Shown piece by piece: positions 39,247 through 48,551 of a stretch of 64,000 bases of DNA. The stretch covers positions 16,091 to 80,090 of the forward strand of contig PQAM01000017.1 in assembly GCA_003104975.1 (NCBI GenBank), read 5' to 3'. The notes under the pieces are model-generated. The model had not been told where the DNA came from, ran no database searches, and was given only the letters and a program-made list of their open reading frames with translations. Within the stretch, counting starts at the first letter, position 1, and each line of letters starts with the position of its first letter. Source of the stretch: Candidatus Methylomirabilota bacterium. GTDB lineage: Bacteria; Methylomirabilota; Methylomirabilia; Methylomirabilales; Methylomirabilaceae. The position numbers were made by a program, and so were the translations under genes.

Positions 39247-40038
39247 ATGAAGTGGCACGCGCAAGGCAAGCGGATTCTTACGGTGATGGTGACCGGCCTC
39301 GTGAGTTGGACGGTTGCGCTCAGCTTGGGGCAGTGTGAGGTGGCGGGCGCTCTTGCGCAAACGGCGGAGCAGGAACGGATGGCAGTACATTTGGCCACGC
39401 TGCTTCGATCCGGTCGAGCGGTCATCTCGAACAACCAGGCGCTCATCAACGACGAGACAAAGGGTGACAAGGGGCTGACTGGGGAGAAGGTGGTGGCCCT
39501 CGCCAAGGAGAACTATAAGAAGGCTACCAACAGGGAACTGGACAAGGTTGATCGTAGCACGGTGGAGGGCAAGCTGACGCAAGCCATGCTGGAGTCCATG
39601 AAGGAAGTAATGGACAAGGCCCAGCCCCTCATCAACAAAAAAGGGGTCGAGTACAAGGGATTCCTGCCCGCGGTGTTTGCCAAGCAGGTCGGAGACGCCT
39701 TCAGGAAGAAGGCCGACGGCGTCGCGGACATTAAACTGACCGCGCCAAAGGACTACGTGCGCAATAGGGCCAATGCCCCAGACGCCTGGGAGGATCTGGC
39801 AATTGAGAGCCAGTTCAAATCCAACGGGTGGGCTAAAGGGAAGGCGTACACTGAGATGAAGGAACACAAGGGGAAGCCCGCGTTCCGGCTGATCATCCCG
39901 GAGTACTACGTCGCCTCCTGTCTCGAGTGTCATGGTGAGCCGAAAGGGGCAGAGGACCCCCACGGCGGTGGCAAGAAAGAGGGCGGCAAGCTGGATGAAC
40001 TCGGCGGAGCGATCAGCGTGGCGATCTACATCAAATAA
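39247..40038 (+). CDS. Periplasmic c-type haem protein (Tll0287-like/DUF3365)
   Basis: 263 residues with a signal peptide (ILTVMVTGLVSWTVALSLG...AGALA) and no further membrane helix. Same domain type as the receptor encoded 2.4 kb upstream, with a longer helical N-terminal half, YKGFLPAVFAKQVGDAF, and the haem site CLECHGEPKGAEDPHGGG (about 225). It could bind NO or sense redox and present the signal to the receptor next to it, or be a stand-alone haem carrier; both are inference. Start ATG 39247 is preceded by AAAAGGAGG. Confidence 0.8.
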   Translation: MKWHAQGKRILTVMVTGLVSWTVALSLGQCEVAGALAQTAEQERMAVHLATLLRSGRAVISNNQALINDETKGDKGLTGEKVVALAKENYKKATNRELDKVDRSTVEGKLTQAMLESMKEVMDKAQPLINKKGVEYKGFLPAVFAKQVGDAFRKKADGVADIKLTAPKDYVRNRANAPDAWEDLAIESQFKSNGWAKGKAYTEMKEHKGKPAFRLIIPEYYVASCLECHGEPKGAEDPHGGGKKEGGKLDELGGAISVAIYIK

Positions 40039-40133
40039 TTTTACGACTGGCGCCGGCTTTCGCGCGCCCTGCCGACCGGGGATAAGGCGCCGAAGCCGCC
40101 GCGAGTCCGCGTCGAAGTGATAGGAGATAGGCC

Positions 40134-41819
40134 ATGGCGACGAGTATATGGCGATTTTGCTTGACGATTCGAGCCAAGATCATTCTTACCAATATATTCC
40201 TGTTGGTGCTTCTTGGCGGCTCGCTCTGGTATGTGCGGGTAACGCTCGTGCGCGGCGGTGAGGCCATGCGCGCCCAGGGCGCCGTCTTGGAACAGTTGGA
40301 GACCGGGAATGCCGTGGCCAAGACTTTCAGCGAGTTCCGATATTGGCTCACAGATTTGGCCGTCAGTCAGCTCAATGAGTCCGAGGCTAAGGCGATACAG
40401 GCTCGCCGGTTGATGGACACGCATCTGAAGGCTCTTCAGGCGGCTGACCCCAAGCGGGTCGCGGAGATTCAGAAGTATTCGGACGACATTTGGACGGCGA
40501 TGCAGGAGGCTTTGAAGGCCTATCTTGATGACAATCGGGTGCTGGGGAACTCAATGGTGGCGAAGAGCCGGCAGAGTGCGGAGGAGGCGTCCCGCTTAAT
40601 TCAGGCGGTTGTCTCCGAGCAGCAGGTACAAGCGAAGCAGGCAGGTGAAGTGGTGCTCTCCGGTGCGGCACGATCAACACAGCTCTCTCTGGTCTTGCTG
40701 ACGATCTCGATTGTGGTGGGCCTCTGCCTGGCGTGGTTCACGGTCCGTTCGATTACCCGGCCATTGAGCCAAGCAGTCGCGGTTCTGAAGGACATTGCCG
40801 AAGGCGAAGGCGACTTGACCAAACGGCTGGAGATCACGAGCCAGGATGAGATTGGGGAGATGGCTCGCTGGTTCGACACCTTCGTGGACAAGCTCCACGA
40901 CGTCATATCCAGGGTAAAGGAGGTGTCAGGGCAGGTCGCGTCTGCCTCACACCAACTCGCAGCAGGGAGTCAGCAGCTCAGTAGTGGCGCCCAGGAGCAG
41001 GCCTCCTCCCTGGAGGAGACGGCTGCCTCCCTCGAGCAGATGACCTCCACCGTCAAGCAGAACGCCGATAACGCCCGGCAGGCCAACCGGATGGCCGTCA
41101 GCGCCCGCGACGGGGCTGAGCAAGGGGGCGCGGTGGTCCGGGCGGCCGTCGCCTCGATGGAGGCGATCACCCAGTCCTCCAGGCAGATCGCCGCCATCAT
41201 CACCACCATCGACGAGATCGCGTTTCAGACCAACCTGCTCGCGCTGAATGCCGCCGTTGAAGCCGCCCGCGCCGGCGAACAAGGTCGCGGCTTTGCCGTT
41301 GTGGCCTCCGAGGTCCGAGCCTTGGCCCAACGCTCGGCCGCTGCCTCCAAGGAGATCAAGGCCCTCATTACCGATTCGATGACCAAGGTGGAAGATGGGG
41401 CCCGGCTGGTCCATCAGTCCGGCGAGACCCTCACCGAGATCGTGGCGGCCGTCAAGAAGGTGGCGGATCTCATCGCCGAGATTTCAGCCGCCTCGCAGGA
41501 GCAGGCCCAGGGGATCGAACAGGTCAACAACGCGGTTACTCAGATGGACAGCGTCACCCAGAGCAACGCCGCCCAGACCGAGCAGATCAGCTCGACCGCG
41601 CAGTCGCTGTCGGCGCAGGCCGAGGAACTCTCAGCCCTGGTGGCCAAGTTCAAGCTGGCCGAGGGCGCCGTCAGCGGTCGGCCGTCAGCGGTCGGCCCGG
41701 ACCCAACGGGCAAGGTCGTGCCCCTGAAGAGCAAGACGCGGAGCAAGAGCGAGAAACCCCAGACCGTCGCGGCTGCGACCGGGACCGATGCGGCGTACGG
41801 GACCTTTGAGGAGTTCTAG
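40134..41819 (+). CDS. Methyl-accepting chemotaxis protein (four-helix sensor)
   Basis: 561 residues. Membrane helix (about 15-35), helical periplasmic domain without Cys (about 40-185), second helix (about 190-212), HAMP ([20 protein letters not shown]) and a signalling coil nearly identical to the upstream receptor ([20 protein letters not shown]). The C-terminal tail ends [12 protein letters not shown], the same as the other receptor apart from one residue. The shared coil suggests recent duplication with exchange of the sensor. Ligand unknown. Confidence 0.92.
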   Translation: MATSIWRFCLTIRAKIILTNIFLLVLLGGSLWYVRVTLVRGGEAMRAQGAVLEQLETGNAVAKTFSEFRYWLTDLAVSQLNESEAKAIQARRLMDTHLKALQAADPKRVAEIQKYSDDIWTAMQEALKAYLDDNRVLGNSMVAKSRQSAEEASRLIQAVVSEQQVQAKQAGEVVLSGAARSTQLSLVLLTISIVVGLCLAWFTVRSITRPLSQAVAVLKDIAEGEGDLTKRLEITSQDEIGEMARWFDTFVDKLHDVISRVKEVSGQVASASHQLAAGSQQLSSGAQEQASSLEETAASLEQMTSTVKQNADNARQANRMAVSARDGAEQGGAVVRAAVASMEAITQSSRQIAAIITTIDEIAFQTNLLALNAAVEAARAGEQGRGFAVVASEVRALAQRSAAASKEIKALITDSMTKVEDGARLVHQSGETLTEIVAAVKKVADLIAEISAASQEQAQGIEQVNNAVTQMDSVTQSNAAQTEQISSTAQSLSAQAEELSALVAKFKLAEGAVSGRPSAVGPDPTGKVVPLKSKTRSKSEKPQTVAAATGTDAAYGTFEEF

Positions 41820-41841
41820 TGAGACGAGAGGATCGGTAAAT

Positions 41842-42756
41842 ATGTGTCGCAGGGCGAGTCCGGTATCTCGAGTGTTCCCGGAGGTCACAATCTCCGATCA
41901 GGAGTTTCGACTCTTTCAGGATCTGGTGAAGGCCCATACCGGGATCGCCCTGACCGAACACAAGCGGAACCTGGTCTGTTCCAGGTTGGGGAAACGGCTG
42001 CGTACGCTTAGGCTCACGTCCTTTCAACGGTATTACGACTATCTGTGCGCCGAGACGGGACAGGCCGAGCTGGAACACTTTGTCAATGCCATCACGACGA
42101 ACAAGACCGACTTCTATCGCGAACAACCGCATTTCGATTTTCTGGCGCAGGAGTTGGTACCGGCCTGGAAGACGCGGGCCGCTCGAACCGGAGAGCGACG
42201 GATTCGGATATGGAGCGCCGGGTGCAGTACCGGCGAAGAGCCGTACACCATCGCCATTACACTCCGACAGGCCATGGACAACCTTCTGGGCTGGGACGTG
42301 CGCATCCTGGCCTCGGATATCGATACGGAGGTCCTGGTTAGAGCGGCGCAGGGTGTGTATACGGCGGACCGTGTCGCTGAGATCCCCAAGCCGACTCTCG
42401 AACGGTATTTCCGGCGAGGAAAGGGGGCCCACGAGGGCCTTGTGCAGGTGGCCCCGGAGGCACGGAATCCAGTCACGTTCCGACGGATCAATCTGCAGGA
42501 GGAGCCGTGGCCGATTCGAACGCACTTCGACTGCATCTTCTGCAGAAATGTGATCATCTACTTCGACAAGCCGACGCAGCACCGTCTGATGGAGCGGTTT
42601 GCCGCGTACCTCACGGATGACGGTCACCTGTTCCTCGGACATTCCGAATCGCTCTACGGGATGGGTGATCAGTTTCTCCCCCTCCGTAACACTATCTACC
42701 GGAAGCGCGAGGAACGAAAGCCGACGACGCCAACGGCAGCGGAGACAACGGCATGA
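41842..42756 (+). CDS. cheR: Chemoreceptor methyltransferase CheR
   Basis: 304 residues from ATG 41842. N-terminal helical domain, then AdoMet-binding GERRIRIWSAGCSTGEEPYTIA with ASDIDTEVL and FDCIFCRNVIIYFD. TTNKTDFYRE and the RLxxRLRTL-type region fit the beta-subdomain CheR that binds tether pentapeptides. It methylates receptor glutamates with S-adenosylmethionine. The stop overlaps cheD by 4 bp. Confidence 0.93.
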   Translation: MCRRASPVSRVFPEVTISDQEFRLFQDLVKAHTGIALTEHKRNLVCSRLGKRLRTLRLTSFQRYYDYLCAETGQAELEHFVNAITTNKTDFYREQPHFDFLAQELVPAWKTRAARTGERRIRIWSAGCSTGEEPYTIAITLRQAMDNLLGWDVRILASDIDTEVLVRAAQGVYTADRVAEIPKPTLERYFRRGKGAHEGLVQVAPEARNPVTFRRINLQEEPWPIRTHFDCIFCRNVIIYFDKPTQHRLMERFAAYLTDDGHLFLGHSESLYGMGDQFLPLRNTIYRKREERKPTTPTAAETTA

Positions 42757-43313
42757 GCCGCAGGCCCCACGTCAACATTCACATCGGAGGCGTATTCGCC
42801 GCTCGAGAACCGACGGTGATCAAGACCCTGCTGGGATCCTGTATCGCGGCCTGTCTTCGGGATCCTGAGTCCGGCATCGGCGGCATGAATCACTTCATGC
42901 TGCCCGCCTCGCCGAACGGGAACGGCGACGATAATCCGGCCCGGTTCGGACTCCACGCCATGGAACTGCTCATCGGGGAGATTCAGAAACTGGGAGGACA
43001 ACGAGCCCGACTACAGGCCAAGGTGTTCGGCGGCGGCCATGTCCTGCAGACCGCGGAGTCCCCGAACGGGGTTCCTCAGCAGAACATCCGATTTATCCGG
43101 GAGTTCTTGCGTACGGAGGAGATCCCGCTGCTGGCCCATGACCTGGGAGGTCGCACAGCCCGCTACGTCCTCTTCGATACGACGTCCGGGAGGGTCAAAC
43201 TGAAGCGTCTCTCCAGTCTGGGCAGCGTCACGACCGTGGTGGAGCGGGAGCATGAGGCGGCAGCACAGCGGGAGATGGCGCGATACGGGGAGGTTACACT
43301 GTTTGATGATTAG
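42753..43313 (+). CDS. cheD: Chemoreceptor glutamine deamidase CheD
   Basis: 186 residues. Catalytic Cys in TLLGSCIAACLRD (about 30) and His in GGMNHFMLP, with KVFGGGHVL and FLRTEEIPLLAHDLGG. CheD deamidates receptor glutamines and can interact with CheC; no cheC is seen here. Its start overlaps the cheR stop (ATGA). A long palindromic repeat separates it from cheB. Confidence 0.92.
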   Translation: MSRRPHVNIHIGGVFAAREPTVIKTLLGSCIAACLRDPESGIGGMNHFMLPASPNGNGDDNPARFGLHAMELLIGEIQKLGGQRARLQAKVFGGGHVLQTAESPNGVPQQNIRFIREFLRTEEIPLLAHDLGGRTARYVLFDTTSGRVKLKRLSSLGSVTTVVEREHEAAAQREMARYGEVTLFDD

Positions 43314-43317
43314 ACGA

Positions 43318-44505
<1,188 letters not shown>

Positions 44506-44536
44506 CCGGAAAATTTTGCCGCGACACGGCAGGGCA

Positions 44537-44690
44537 ATAGGCTGACGGGTGTAGGCTGAACACTGAAGACCGAAGGTGAACAGGCTGAAGGTAGATGGGC
44601 TGAAGACTGAAGGGGCTGGACCTAACAGTCTTCAGCCTTCGGCCTAGTCCCCTAACTTACAACCTTCGGTCTTCAGCCTCAGCCCCTGTT
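44537..44690 (+). repeat. Imperfect palindrome, 7-base period (GGCTGAA/AGACTGA type)
   Basis: Between cheB and the response regulator gene, about 150 bases. Left arm units: AGGCTGA, ACACTGA, AGACCGA, AGGCTGA, AGACTGA; right arm: TCTTCAGCCTTCGGCC...CTTCGGTCTTCAGCCTCAGC. It ends just before the sigma-54-type site. Confidence 0.75.
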
Positions 44691-44693
44691 CTA

Positions 44694-44709
44694 TGGCACG
44701 GGACCTGCA
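44694..44709 (+). promoter_or_regulatory. Probable sigma-54 promoter before the response regulator-motAB-cheZ group
   Basis: TGGCACGGGACCTGCA: GG and GC are separated by exactly 10 bases as RpoN needs, with one change from the TTGCA consensus in the -12 part. It lies 74 bases before the gene start, right after the palindrome. Confidence 0.5.
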
Positions 44710-44782
44710 ATACGCAAGATCGCTCGGCTCAACGAGAACCGGTACCGCAATGAGTTGAGCGCGATGAAGGGAGCGACGCCTG

Positions 44783-45997
44783 ATGGGCAAAGATACGATC
44801 CTGGTAATCGACGACGACGAACAGATCAGGGAGTCGCTGGAGCAATATCTGGAGTTGTTGGGACACAAGGTCAAATCGGCCCCCGATGCGGACGCCGCAA
44901 TTCAGCACGTACGCCATGGGGTCGATCTGGTGCTGACCGACCAGCGGCTGGCCGGGACAAGCGGTCTCGAATTGATTCGCGAGATCAGAAAGCTTAACCT
45001 TCGGGTACCGTTTGTCCTGATGACGGGCTTTCCGGATATGTCTACGGTCCAGGAGGCCAGGGCGTTAAGCGTTTCCGCATTCCTCAAAAAGCCGCTGGAT
45101 CTGAAGGATCTGGCCCGTCGAGTCGACGTCCTCCTCGGCAAGCCCGATACCGATCGCTTCTACGGCACGGTCCTGTTGCTTTCCCCCCGCTTGAATGAGA
45201 CGTTGGGAGAGAAGCTGACGTGGGCTGAGATCCGCGCCTATGATGGGCCGGAGGATCTCGACGAGGCGCTGGCGGCGATCGACCGGGAAAAACCGGTCGC
45301 GATTCTCGCTGACGTGAAGAACCCGTTTACACTGTCGCTGCTCGATGAGTACCGAAAAAGAAAGCAGAATCTGGCAGCGTTCCTGGTAACCGGTGATGAG
45401 GGCGATCTGGACGTCATCGCCGACGCGCTATTCGAGCGAAAGGCGGATGGCGCCGTCACACTGAGCGATACGGCTGAGAATATCCGATCACACATCATCG
45501 ACTGCGTCAAACGCCTGGAAGAGGAGAAGGAGAAACAACGGCAAATCCGGGAAACGCTGATCGAGCGGTGCATGTACGCCCGGTCGTTCCAGGGGAGGCG
45601 GTACTGTATGTATCAGGGTCCGTGCGCCTTTCGGGAGGGCTGGGTAGTGATCAATGGGGTCGAGCATCAGAAGTGTGCGAAGAAACCGCTGCAGTTTGAA
45701 GACTGGCAAAAGGTCGGCTTGTGTACGTGGCCGCATGGTGAGTTGACGATCGAGAAGGTGCATGACGCGCGCCGGGAGGTCAGCGCGATGATCAAGTTCG
45801 GCAAGAAGGCTATTGTCGTCGACCTGACGAGCGTCAAAGAGCTTCACATCAATCTGCTGGAGACGCTCGTAGACCTCCATGAGGAACTCATAACGACTCA
45901 CCACGACGGGACCATGAGCGTGATTAACCTCGATCTGCAGCTTCATGCCGAGTTCCTGCGGTTTAGTCAGGCCCAGGAGATTCGGTTAGTCTTGTAG
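44783..45997 (+). CDS. Response regulator with Cys-rich middle and STAS-like C-terminus
   Basis: 404 residues. Receiver domain (about 1-118): ILVIDDDEQIRES, phosphoacceptor D54 in VDLVLTDQRLAG, and K in AFLKKPLDL. Second part (about 125-245) resembles a degenerate receiver-like domain (ILADVKNPFTLSLLDEY). A helix leads to a Cys-rich stretch with CMYARSFQGRRYC, YQGPC, KCAKKP and GLCTWPHG. The last 90 residues look like a STAS fold (AIVVDLTSVKELHINLLETL). I know no named family with this order. It opens the motA-motB group and may tie a phospho-signal and metal or redox state to motor genes. Confidence 0.75.
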   Translation: MGKDTILVIDDDEQIRESLEQYLELLGHKVKSAPDADAAIQHVRHGVDLVLTDQRLAGTSGLELIREIRKLNLRVPFVLMTGFPDMSTVQEARALSVSAFLKKPLDLKDLARRVDVLLGKPDTDRFYGTVLLLSPRLNETLGEKLTWAEIRAYDGPEDLDEALAAIDREKPVAILADVKNPFTLSLLDEYRKRKQNLAAFLVTGDEGDLDVIADALFERKADGAVTLSDTAENIRSHIIDCVKRLEEEKEKQRQIRETLIERCMYARSFQGRRYCMYQGPCAFREGWVVINGVEHQKCAKKPLQFEDWQKVGLCTWPHGELTIEKVHDARREVSAMIKFGKKAIVVDLTSVKELHINLLETLVDLHEELITTHHDGTMSVINLDLQLHAEFLRFSQAQEIRLVL

Positions 45998-46002
45998 GGT
46001 GC

Positions 46003-46770
46003 ATGGTGTTGGACGTCGGTGTATTTGGGGGGATGGCGATCGGACTGGCGGCGATTGCGGGGTCCGTCTTGCTGGACGGGGGAGACCTGCGCGCCTTTGT
46101 GAACCTCCCGGCCTTTCTGATCATTGTCGGCGGGACCGTCGGCGCAACCATGGTGACCTCCTCGCTTGAGGATACCCTGATGCTGCCTGGACTCGTCAGG
46201 CGAGCGCTGTCCGCCGATGCCGCGCTCGCGCCGCATGCGGTCATTGCGACCCTGGTGGACTTGGCGCAGACCGCCAGGAAAGAGGGGGTACTGGCGCTTC
46301 AGGACCGGGTGTCGACGCATGGGGTCGACCCCTTCCTGCGGAAGGGGCTCGAGCTGGTGATCGATGGCGCCGACGAAACGATGGTGCGGGAGATTCTGCA
46401 GACGGAGATTTATTCGACGAAGGCCCGCCATGCGAAGGGGATTGAGATGTTTGGGATGATGGGAGGCTATGCCCCGACCATGGGAATCATCGGGACGGTC
46501 ATGGGACTGGTTCATGTGTTGAGCCGGCTCGGAGAGGGGACGGATAGTCTCGGTCGTGGGATCGCTATTGCCTTCCTTGCGACCCTTTACGGCATCTTCA
46601 GCGCGAATGTCCTGTTGCTTCCGATATCAGGAAATCTCAAGGCCAAGAGCGACGCCGAGACTCGGATGCGAGAGGTCATGTTGGAGGGCGTCCTGGGGAT
46701 TCAGTCGGGGCTCAATCCCTATATCCTGGAGCAAAAACTCCGGTCGTATTGCTCGAGCAAAACGTCATGA
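46003..46770 (+). CDS. motA: Flagellar motor stator protein MotA
   Basis: 255 residues, four membrane helices: the first two at the N-terminus (GGMAIGLAAIAGSVLL; FVNLPAFLIIVGGTVGATMV), two near 150-205 (YAPTMGIIGTVMGLVHVLSR; AIAFLATLYGIFSANVLLLP). The Pro in APTMGIIGT and the cytoplasmic loop with RKEGVLAL are family marks. It conducts ions with MotB. It starts 5 bases after the response regulator stop. Confidence 0.94.
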   Translation: MVLDVGVFGGMAIGLAAIAGSVLLDGGDLRAFVNLPAFLIIVGGTVGATMVTSSLEDTLMLPGLVRRALSADAALAPHAVIATLVDLAQTARKEGVLALQDRVSTHGVDPFLRKGLELVIDGADETMVREILQTEIYSTKARHAKGIEMFGMMGGYAPTMGIIGTVMGLVHVLSRLGEGTDSLGRGIAIAFLATLYGIFSANVLLLPISGNLKAKSDAETRMREVMLEGVLGIQSGLNPYILEQKLRSYCSSKTS

Positions 46771-46771
46771 C

Positions 46772-46838
46772 TGAGGTGGAAGGGTAGAAGACTGAAGGTG
46801 TCCCTAAAAGCCTTCAGGCTTCAGCCTGAGCACCTAAC
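46772..46838 (+). repeat. Short imperfect palindrome (AGACTGAAGG / CCTTCAGGCTTCAG)
   Basis: Between motA and motB: left arm GGTGGAAGGGTAGAAGACTG, right arm CCTTCAGGCTTCAGCCTGAG then CACC. Shorter member of the 7-base-period family, with the same GGCTGAA unit as the 44.5-kb palindrome. Confidence 0.65.
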
Positions 46839-46862
46839 GATCCTTCTGGGTGGAGAACGTCA

Positions 46863-47543
46863 ATGACAGGGCACCGGCATGACGGTGGCGGGGGATTGCG
46901 ATGGCTACTCACCTATGCCGACATGATCACCCTTCTCCTGGCGTTCTTTATTGTTCTGTATGCGTCTTCCAGGGTGGACACCAGACGATATACCGATGTG
47001 GTATCGTCGATCCGGGTCGCATTCGGCGTCCCGCCTCGGCCGCGACCGATTGTTCAGGCGGGGCATGGCGGGACGGCGCTGCTGCCGTTTCCGGACATGA
47101 CAGGCCTGCTGGTTCAACAATTGAGCGCGCACGTTGAGGAAGAGATCAAGGCGGGAAGCGTGGAGATCGAGCGGACCGAAAAGGGGGCCGTCCTTCGGTT
47201 TCAGGATAGTGTCCTGTTCGGTTTAGGCAGCGCGATGCTGTCCGACGATGCCAAGCGAATCCTGGACAAGATCGCTCGACCGCTCCTCAACACGCCCTAC
47301 GCTATCGAGGTCGAGGGGCACACCGATCCGCTTCCCATCAGGTCATCCAGCTTTCCAAGCAACTGGGAGCTGTCGGTTGCGCGCGCGACGGCGGTCATTC
47401 GGTATCTGGTGGCCGCCCACCACTTTTCCCCTACGCGCCTGGCTGCTAAGGGGATGGCTGAGAACCAGCCCTTGGTACCCAACGATCCGGCGCACGGCAA
47501 TCCGCGGAACCGTCGAGTGGAGCTACATCTACTGGCAAGTTAG
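46863..47543 (+). CDS. motB: Flagellar motor stator protein MotB
   Basis: 226 residues. A single helix TYADMITLLLAFFIVLYASS carries the ion-binding Asp (about 20). The C-terminal OmpA-like domain binds peptidoglycan (VEGHTDPLPI, NWELSVARATAVIRYL, NPRNRRVELHL). The Asp with no sodium-type signature suggests protons as coupling ion, which is inference. 92 bases and a short palindrome separate it from motA. Confidence 0.94.
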   Translation: MTGHRHDGGGGLRWLLTYADMITLLLAFFIVLYASSRVDTRRYTDVVSSIRVAFGVPPRPRPIVQAGHGGTALLPFPDMTGLLVQQLSAHVEEEIKAGSVEIERTEKGAVLRFQDSVLFGLGSAMLSDDAKRILDKIARPLLNTPYAIEVEGHTDPLPIRSSSFPSNWELSVARATAVIRYLVAAHHFSPTRLAAKGMAENQPLVPNDPAHGNPRNRRVELHLLAS

Positions 47544-47570
47544 CGGTCTGCGATAACATGGGCAGCACGC

Positions 47571-47603
47571 AGAGAGCCGGGAGCCGAATGCTGCGAGCCG
47601 ATA
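47571..47603 (+). repeat. 7-base tandem (GAGCCGG/GAGCCGA type), single arm
   Basis: GAGCCGG GAGCCGA ATGCTGC GAGCCGA between motB and cheZ. It ends in GCCGATAA, which mimics a sigma-28 -10 but has no -35 at the right distance. Confidence 0.5.
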
Positions 47604-47634
47604 ACTCATCGCTGTCTGAAAAAGGAGAATGATC

Positions 47635-48333
47635 ATGGAGGGACATCCGTACCCGTCCGACGAGCCTCAAGATCTCTCGGCGCTGGTGGAGGCCGCGAGA
47701 AGGATGGCCGATGGTGAGTTCCGAGAGATGGTCACCGTCCAGACCAAGGGTGAAATCGGTCGCTTGGCGGCTTTCATCAACCAAACGATGCAGAACCTGC
47801 AGGAGTTGGACCCGGCAGTCGGGACGACCTCTCGTCGCCTGCCTAAGATGATCGGCCAACTGTCGGAGGTCGTCCAGACCACAGAGCAGGCATCGCTTCG
47901 CGTGCTCGATGAGATCGAACGGATTGCAGACGAACAGACGGCGATGGGCAGAGATCTGCAACAGCTTACTATTCTGCTCGACGAAGACTGGGGAAAACCT
48001 GATCGACGGGATGCGGCGATTCAGACACTGACGCGCCTGCGTCAGGTGCACGGCCGTGTCCAGGGTCGCGCGGTTGAGATCATGAGCGCCATGGAGTTTC
48101 AGGACATCACCGCCCAGCATATCCAGAAGAGTATGACGCTGATCAGGGAGATCCATGATCGGCTCCTGCGCCTGTTGGTGCTCTTCAATATCCCTCCAGA
48201 CGACAAGGATGGTACGGATGTTGACAACAAGTGGAAGGCGATCACCGACTTCGCCGCCGCATCCGCATCAAACGCGTTGAATCAGCAGATGGCCGACCGC
48301 CTCCTGGCCGAGTTCGGCCGGCATGGGCGATAG
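47635..48333 (+). CDS. cheZ: CheY-phosphatase CheZ
   Basis: 232 residues from ATG 47635, 7 bases after AAAGGAGA. Long helical protein; the catalytic motif region AMEFQDITAQHIQK holds the Gln expected to reach the CheY phosphoryl site. A HAMP-like MADGEFREMVTVQTKGEIG lies at the N-terminus, and the C-terminal tail (NALNQQMADRLLAEFGRHG) could bind CheY. It switches off phospho-CheY. Having CheZ with CheD but no CheC is a mixed set. Confidence 0.85.
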   Translation: MEGHPYPSDEPQDLSALVEAARRMADGEFREMVTVQTKGEIGRLAAFINQTMQNLQELDPAVGTTSRRLPKMIGQLSEVVQTTEQASLRVLDEIERIADEQTAMGRDLQQLTILLDEDWGKPDRRDAAIQTLTRLRQVHGRVQGRAVEIMSAMEFQDITAQHIQKSMTLIREIHDRLLRLLVLFNIPPDDKDGTDVDNKWKAITDFAAASASNALNQQMADRLLAEFGRHGR

Positions 48334-48480
48334 CGACTCATCCTGATCGGCGGTTCCGTCTCCATGATGCCCGCACCGACAGCCTGGACGATACGGCAAA
48401 TTTTTCCCCCGCTCAGGCCGTCCTGCCCTGCATCGTTTCCTTTCTGTCGGAGATTACGGCATTCTTCCATAAATAATGGA

Positions 48481-48496
48481 TGGCACGCCGCTTGCT
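48481..48496 (+). promoter_or_regulatory. Probable sigma-54 promoter before flgF
   Basis: TGGCACGCCGCTTGCT matches the RpoN consensus (TGGCACrNNNNTTGCW) with GG and GC 10 bases apart. It lies 56 bases before flgF, so the transcript would start near 48508. Middle-class flagellar genes are often RpoN-dependent; the activator is not in this window. Confidence 0.75.
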
Positions 48497-48551
48497 CTTT
48501 CCCGGGACGCATGCGGGAGGTAACCCCTATAGGATGCGGAAGGAGGAGCCG

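Noticed and set aside
39254..39270. TGGCACGCGCAAGGCA as a sigma-54 promoter
   Set aside because: It lies inside the haem-protein gene, and the -12 part (AGGCA) does not match.
47595..47603. GCCGATAA before cheZ as a sigma-28 promoter
   Set aside because: It is the end of a GAGCCGA tandem repeat and has no -35 at the needed distance.
48480..48551. Upstream extension of flgF
   Set aside because: It lies on the sigma-54-type promoter, and the AAGGAGGAG site points to ATG 48552.
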